From Voacanga thouarsii (Eukaryota > Streptophyta > Magnoliopsida > Gentianales > Apocynaceae), in contig JANUWF010003370.1 of the NCBI GenBank assembly GCA_026120185.1, positions 682,001 through 746,000 on the forward strand: DNA of 64,000 nt, written 5' to 3'. The notes under the pieces are model-generated. The model was given only the letters and a program-made list of their open reading frames with translations. It was not told the origin of the DNA and ran no database searches. Of the stretch, positions 57,590 to 64,000 are shown piece after piece. The translations under genes were made by a program, and so were the position numbers. Each line of letters begins with the position of its first letter. The first letter of the stretch is position 1.

Positions 57590-60500
57590 ATGTCTGGTTT
57601 CAGTCCATTGTCAATCATTCTCAAGGAGAATAAGTTGACAGACCCAAATTATATGGATTGGAAGAGGAACTTGAACATAGTACTCAATACCGAGGAGTAC
57701 AAGTATATTCTTACAGATCCCTGTCCTGAGATTGGAGAAGAATTCACTGATCAGGATCGAGAGACCGAGAAGGCATGGAAGAAAGTCAATAAGATGACTA
57801 AATACTACATGTTGGCTACCATGTCTAGTGTACTTCAATTTAAGTATGAGCACATGACCACTGTGTATGAAATGGATTTGTCATTGCTTACCATGTTTGC
57901 TAACATGAGCCAGCCTAGAAGGTAAGAAGCTCTTACGGCAACCATGAACACTAGGATGGCTGAAGGAGCATCGGTTCGAGAGCATCTGCTCAAGATGATT
58001 GCCTACTTTAAAGAGGCCGAGGTACTAAGCGCAATGATAGATCCTAAGAGCCAAATTGACACGGTTCTTGAAACTCTACCCGATTCATATTCTCAATTCA
58101 AGTTGAACTACAACATGAACAAGTTGGATATGAATCTCACGGAGCTTATGAAAGAGCTCCAGGTGGCAGAGAAGATGATGAAGCCGGTGTCAAAAGCTTT
58201 GGTATATTGTTTTTCTTCTTCTTCTGGAATTAAAGCAAAGCCTAAGAAATTCATGAAGAGGAAGGTCCAGAACAACGCAATGGCCCAGCCCAAAATATCT
58301 GGTTAGGCCAAGCCCATTGGGAAGTCTAAAGGCAAATACTTCAAGTGTGGTGAGAATGGACACTGGAAGAAAGATTGTCCGGACTTTCTAGCCAAGTCTA
58401 CTTTAAGTATTGCTTTATACCTAAAGCTTATTTTGATGGTTAGGTCAACATCTTCCTAGATAGTTGATTCTAGAGCCCCTGACCATGTCTATAACTCTTT
58501 GTAGGGGTTCAGAAGGATAAGGAGACTCAGTAAGGATGAGCATAGACTTCAAATAGACAATAGAGCAAGAATATGGACTAAAGCAATGGGAGATCTTGAG
58601 CTTAATTTTGATTGTAATAAGAAGTTAGTTTTGAAAGATATTTTATATGTTTCTGGTTTTCAATAGAATTTGATTTCATTTTTCAATTGATGAATCAAGG
58701 ATATTTTGTTTTTTTTTTCATTATGGTGTTTCTATTAGTAGAGATGGTCATTTAATTTGTACAGAAAATATGTAAGAAAATCTTTTTTATATACATCCTA
58801 TTAGAAATCAAGTAAACAATATTCAAACTGAATCTGATAATAAAAAGAGAAGGGTCATATTAAATGACTCGTATTTGTGACATCTAAGATTGGGACATAT
58901 AAATCCCAAACGAATTCAGAGGCTAATTCATGATGGGCATTTAGGTTCATTGAGATTGGAAGAATGGCCTCAGTGTAAATCTTGTCTTAAAGGTAAAATA
59001 ACCAAAAGTTCCTTTACCAAAAAGGTAGATAGAGTCATGGAAATACTAGCACTAGTTCATACATATGTTTGTGGTCCAATGACTATACTAGCTAGAGGAG
59101 GCTATGAATACTTTATCATTTTCATAGATGATCACACTCGTTTTGGTTACATTTATCTAATGAGACACAAGTCTGACTCTTTTTGATAAATTCAAGGAGT
59201 TTAAGGATGAAGTGGAGCGTCGAACAGGTAAATTAATTAAAACTTTGAGATCGGATCGTGATGGAGAATACCTCTTCGGTGAGTTTAAGGACTACTTGGT
59301 ACATTATGGCATAGTATCTTAGTTAACTACGCCTGGGACTCTGCAGTAAAATGGAGTAGCTGAGAGAAAAAATAGAACTTTGATAGAAATGGTCAAAAGC
59401 ATGATGAGTCATACATCTCTTCCTATTTCTTTTTGAAGGTATACCTTAGAAACAATGGCATATATTTTGAACTTGATGCCTTGAAAATCAGTACCTATGA
59501 TATCCTATGAGATATGAACTAGACGAAAGCCCAGTCTGAACCATCTCAAGATATGGGATTGTCTCGCTTATGTGTTGACAAAAGGAAGTAAGATAGAACC
59601 AAAATCAGAGTTATGCTACTTTATTGAGTATCCAAAAGGAACAAGAGGCAGATATTTCTATCATCCTTAAGAGCATAAAGTACTTGTTAATACTAATGCT
59701 AGATACTTAAAGGATGAGGAATTTACTTCCACCATGGGTTCAAGCAAAATAGAGTTAGAAGAGAAGTTGGTCACTGATTCAATTTCAAGCACTCCTACAC
59801 CCTAATCGAGGAACCAAAAGAAACACTACCGGATGTTCCTATATAAATTAAGCCTTGTTGTAATGGGAGGATCACAAGAGTTGCAGAAAGGTGGACCGGA
59901 AAGATCTATGATCTAGTTTTTTATCATCAGAAATAAGATCCCATTAGATATGATAAGGTCATTGTTGATGCTAATGCAGACAAATGGGAACTAGTCATAA
60001 ATGTCAAGATTAAGTCCATGTATCTCAATCAACTCTGAGATCTTGTCACTGCACCTGATGGAATAAAACCAATTAGGTGTAAGTGGATATATAAGAAGAA
60101 GAGAGGTGCAGATGAAAAGGTTGAAACCTATAAAGTAAGGTTGGTTGCTAAAGGTTATACTCAAAAAGAAAGGATCCATTATGAGGAAACCTTTTCACGA
60201 GTAGCCATACTTAAGTCTATCTGTATTCTCTTAGCCATCGCATATTATTATGATTACAAGATATGGCAAATGGATATCAAGATGACCTTCTTAAATGGCT
60301 ATCTTAACGAAGACATCTATATGTCCCAATCAGAAAGTTTTATTGCTAGAGGTCAAGAACAAATGGTTTATAAGTTTAAGAAGTCCATCTATGGACTTAA
60401 GCAAGCGTTACAAGCATGGAGCATACGTTTTGATGAAACTGTGAAGGCTTATGGTTTTATTCAAAACGTGGATGAACTATGTGTGTATAAGAAATTAGAC

Positions 60501-61511
60501 AATGGCAAAGTGATTTTCTTGGTACTTTATGTTGATGACATTCTACTCATTGAAAATGATATAGGGACATTGTCATCCGTTAAAGTTTGACTATCTAGTC
60601 AATTTAGCATGAAAAACATAGGAGAAGTTAGCTACATTCTAGGTATTAAGCTTCTTAGAGATAAAAGTAGAGAATGTTAGGCTTATCTCAATCTGCTTAT
60701 ATTAACAAGAAATTGATCAAGTACAACATAGATCAATATAAAAGGGCTATTATACCCTTTAGATATGGATTATCCTTATCTTCCAAGCAGTGTCCTCAAA
60801 TATAAGAAGACAAGCAGAAAATGAGCAGGATCCCTTATGTTTCGACTGTGAGAAGTCTTATGTATGCTATGTTTTGTATTAGGTCAGATATCTACTTTGC
60901 AGTAAGTAAGGTTAGTAGATATTAGTCAAACCTAGGGGAAGCTCACTAGCAAGCTGTAAAGCATATACTAAGATACCTCAAGGAAATAAGAGATTATATG
61001 CTTGTATATTGTGATGATGATTTAGTTCCTATCAGTTACACAGACTCCGATTTCCAAGCAGATAAAGATGAAAGAAAATCCACTAGTAGATATGCCTTCA
61101 CTTTGTTTGAAAGAACTATTTTATGGAAAAGTATTAAACAATCTTGTATTGCTGATTCTACCATGGAAGTTGAGTACGTTGCTACTTCAGAAGTTTCTAA
61201 AGTAGCTGTGTGGCTTCGAAAGTTCCTCACAGAACTTGGAGTAGTACTGCACGTAGACAGGCCTATCATGGTTTATTGTGACAAACACTAGAGCGGTGTC
61301 ATAATGCAAGGAACCTCGAAACCATAGGAAGGGAAAGCACATAGAGAGGAAATATCACCTCACCCAGGAGTTCATCCAGAAATGAGAGATTTGGGTCGAT
61401 CAGATTTCCTCTGTCAACAATCTGGTGGATCCCATTACCAAGCCTTTAACAGAAAAGGTGTCTCGTAGACACTTAGATGTCATAGGGGTAGCCACTTGTG
61501 GACTTTCTTAG
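57590..61511 (+). pseudogene. gag-pol polyprotein of element B, degenerate
   Basis: ATG at 57590 (MSGFSPLSIILKENKL), with an upstream in-frame ATG at 57566. UBN2-type Gag; knuckle near 58338-58380 reads YFKCGENGHWKKDC, so the first zinc Cys is Tyr; protease region has TAG at 58457 followed by IVDSRAPDH (Gly to Arg); integrase zinc region and core (58890-59500) with stops; RT with YVDD near 60529-60540; RNase H at 60998-61291 with STMEVEYVATSE; natural stop at 61509-61511. Gag through protease is in one frame; later parts are shifted by small indels. More decayed than A. Confidence 0.92.
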
Positions 61512-61517
61512 TCTTTG

Positions 61518-61534
61518 TAATGCAAGTGGGAGAT
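61518..61534 (+). other. Polypurine tract of B
   Basis: GTAATGCAAGTGGGAGAT immediately before the 3' LTR. Confidence 0.82.
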
Positions 61535-63337
61535 TGTTGGAAAGTATGCCCTCAAAGACTATGTATTCTGCGTAAATATATTGCAATAAAATATTTATTC
61601 ATTTAATTTAGTTTATTTCTTATATTATTGCACATTTAAGGTTAAAGTATGATAAGTAATGTCTATGTGTTGAGTCGTTCTTCATAGTAAGGTATATACC
61701 ATGGGTACTTGTCATATAAGTGAAATTGAGTTCTTAGTTGTTTGATGAAACTGGGTATTTCATCAAGGTAAGACTATTATGCCATGATTTTTAATGAGGA
61801 ATGGTTTACCTCAAATCAGTGAGTAGTTCACTCACATCACCAGTACACGCATATTTCGAATACGCAGAATTGGATATGTAGTAGTGGTCTCTCTTATAAC
61901 GTACTATGATTATAGAGACCGGATTATTACTGCTACTGCATGGATAGATACCTTCATACTTGAGTATGAGTTGGTAGTCTGGCAAAACTAGGATTTTATA
62001 CTTTGATATATATTGTGTGAAATTTTTTTTGTGAGATTAATATCCTTGTATGTTTGGTGTATTACTCTAATTAGTTAAGACAGACTCATGCAACAGAGTT
62101 TTTATACTTCACTTAGTGAAGTTAAATCATCCCCTTGTGATTGTCCAGGATAATCTAATAATCTAGGGTCCTGGGAACATGACTCTAGAATGTGTACTTT
62201 TGAGTAGCTTTCAATGATAAGCAAATACATTCGAGTGAGTCATGGATTATCGAACTCGAGATCTAAGGATAGTAGATATCTTTGATATGGGTGTTAGTAC
62301 ATTTATCCTGTCTCATAATGGGTGTTACACAGAGGGGTATTTTAGGCATTTCATATGTAGGTTGGAGACCTTACTTTAACAATATTATTCTTGGGGTCAA
62401 TATTTTCATATGGTGATGAATGAGAATATTTAAAATAGTAAAATTCAACTATTTAATACTAAGGGCTTTTTGGTCATTTTAGTAGCCATGAATAATATGT
62501 CTCTTGGTCCTCGGAGTAGCTCAAGTTACATTGGTGTTGCTTAGATACCATTTGGGCTTAATGGATAATTATTTAGAAGAGAAATAAAATTTATTCTAAG
62601 AGTCCAGTTAAAATTAATGAATTAGTCTTGGGTTTTAATAAGGCCCAGAAAAGATAATTAATTAATTAAGAAAATTACGCTTGAATAAATAAATTAATTG
62701 GGTTGATATATGTTGACATATATTAAGAGTCCAAATAGAATTCATTAATTCGTCTTAGGTATTTAATGAAGCCAAGAAAAGATAATTAATTAATTAAGAG
62801 GATTGAGCCAATCTTAGATTGGTTTTAGAGCACAGCACCAAGCCCATAAGGGCTTAGTGTTTTCAGCCATTAAGGCTTAATGAAGCCATAAGGCTGGCCA
62901 AAAATACGAGGAGGAGTTGAGGGAAAAATACAACGTGGTCTTTGAGAGTTTTTCCTGAGCTCTGTGTGTGTCGTCTCTCCCTTTCTCTCTTGTGAACGTT
63001 TTTTATCTTCCTCCTCTCTAGAAGGAGAGTATCTTGATTATCCTAAGAATGAACTTTCACCAAGCTAACCGAAGAATAAGGTAAAGTCATACTCCAGAAG
63101 ACGAAGAGAGGAAGCTTGGAGATGATTGTTGCGTAGGAAAAGAAGATTGGCGGAAATACCGATCGAACTGTAGGCACCTCCTTCTCCCCTTGCAATGCAA
63201 GCTCCAGTGCAACTCGTCCCTTCATTGGTTTATCCGCAACTGATCAAGAAAAGTAAGTACCCTCTCCTAGATGTGGCTAAAAAAACTAAAAAAAATTTCG
63301 CTGCGTTTTCTTTGATGTTTTTCGTTTTAATCCTTCA
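61535..63337 (+). repeat. 3' LTR of element B
   Basis: 1803 bp, starts TGTTGGAAAGTATGCCC and ends TTAATCCTTCA. Clearly more diverged from its 5' partner than the A LTRs are from each other, so B is older than A. Confidence 0.93.
63129..63252 (+). pseudogene. LTR mini-exon, 3' LTR of B (decayed)
   Basis: Reads (TTG)RRKRRLAEIPIEL, a stop at 63171-63173, then APPSPLAMQAPVQLVPS...LIKK, ending at AAAA|GTAAGT. Start codon lost (TTG) but the RRxRRLA cluster is in frame and the donor phase is 1, the same as the other three A and B copies. Confidence 0.4.
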
Positions 63338-64000
63338 GTACATTCAAGTGAGTCATGAATTATCGAACTAGAGATCTAAGGATAGTAGATGTCTTTGAGA
63401 TGGGTGTTAATACATTTATTCTGTCTCATTGATGGGTGTTATATAGAGGGATATTCTATCATTACACTTGTAGATCGGAGATATTGCTTTAGCAATATTA
63501 TTCTTTGAGTCAATATTTTCATATGGTAATAATTGAAAATATTTAAAATGATAAAAATGTGGCTATTTAATGGTAAGGGCATTTTAGTCATTTTAGTAGC
63601 CATGAATAATATGTCTCTTGGTCCCCAAAATAGCTCAAGTTACCTTAATGTTGTTTAGACACAATCTGGGCTTAATGGATAATTATTTAGAAGAGAAATA
63701 AAATTTATTCTAAAAGTACAATTAGAATTAATTAATTAGTCTTGAATTTTAATAAGACTCAGAAAAGATAATTAATTAATTAAGAAAATTGGATTGGAAT
63801 AAGTTAATTAACTGGGCTGATATATATTGACATATATTAAGAGTCTAAATAAAATTAATTAATTAGTCTTAGGTATTTAATGAAGTCCAGAAAAGATAAT
63901 TAATTAATTAAGAAGATTGGGCCAGTCTTGGATTGGTTTTAGATCATAGCACCAAGCCCATTAAGGCTTAATGTTTTTGGCCATTAGGGCTTAATGGAGC
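63338..64000 (+). repeat. 5'-truncated B-type LTR fragment
   Basis: Begins GTACATTCAAGTGAGTC, corresponding to about 46450 in the B 5' LTR, so the first 650 or so bases are missing. Continues in the same orientation to the window end. It abuts the intact end of the B 3' LTR without a duplication. Confidence 0.85.

Larger units (their letters stand above)
45794..63337 (+). mobile_element. Ty1/copia element B, interrupted by element C
   Basis: 5' LTR 45794-47563 plus one base at 55914; primer site 55918-55929; leader; gag-pol 57590-61511; purine tract; 3' LTR 61535-63337. Element C (47564-55908) and its CCTTC duplication are inserted inside. B pol is the closest relative of A and D here. No target duplication brackets B: the 5' flank is CTTGA and the 3' flank GTACA, and the 3' flank is another B-type LTR fragment, so one side has recombined. 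Confidence 0.9.

Noticed and set aside
45794..63337. Target-site duplication for element B
   Set aside because: CTTGA and GTACA do not match, so I do not claim a TSD for B.

Overview
The window is a gene-poor, transposon-dense stretch of plant nuclear DNA, probably from a eudicot. The evidence is a nested stack of Ty1/copia LTR retrotransposons with tRNA-iMet type primer sites, Ty3/gypsy and LINE debris, an RPS2-like NBS-LRR fragment and an S1-type bZIP fragment. I see no intact host gene, rRNA or tRNA. Every polyprotein here is broken, so the region is best read as a retrotransposon graveyard.

Layout. (1) 1-7486: end of a family A' LTR; a copia pol remnant split by a family C solo LTR (1624-4678), which is itself split by an opposite-strand C solo LTR (2497-4024); then the reverse-strand LTR of element D (4874-7056) carrying a 45-bp minisatellite. 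(2) 7487-16722: full-length copia element A with TSD CAAAC, inserted in the RNase H region of D. (3) 16728-20320: rest of D on the minus strand, with another C solo LTR. (4) 20321-25850: AT-rich DNA, a possible gypsy-type LTR piece, an NBS-LRR/bZIP chimeric pseudogene and an (AAT)32 repeat. (5) 25851-27987: internally deleted gag-only copia element E. (6) 29334-34706: 5'-deleted copia element F. (7) 35486-38244: a hAT-like non-autonomous element holding an A' solo LTR. (8) 38245-45793: an unrecognised ORF, a gypsy integrase remnant, a CACTA-like end, a LINE RT remnant and a partial LTR. (9) 45794-63337: copia element B, with full-length element C (47564-55908, minus strand) inserted one base before the end of B's 5' LTR. 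(10) 63338-64000: another B-type LTR fragment.

Main proposal. Elements A and B share an unusual 5' organisation. A short basic ORF (RRSRRLAG-like) lies near the 3' end of the LTR and ends at a splice-donor-like site (GTAATG in A, GTAAGT in B). A 1.8-1.9 kb leader containing the primer site follows, then an acceptor-like CAG directly before AA-ATG of gag. The phase is 1 in all four LTRs of A and B, so splicing would fuse the LTR ORF in frame to Gag and remove the primer site. Each leader also holds two copies of a stem-loop whose outer stem varies in a compensatory way. This would give a spliced Gag messenger and an unspliced genomic RNA carrying the structured leader, as in retroviruses. The sequence features are visible; splicing and function are inference.
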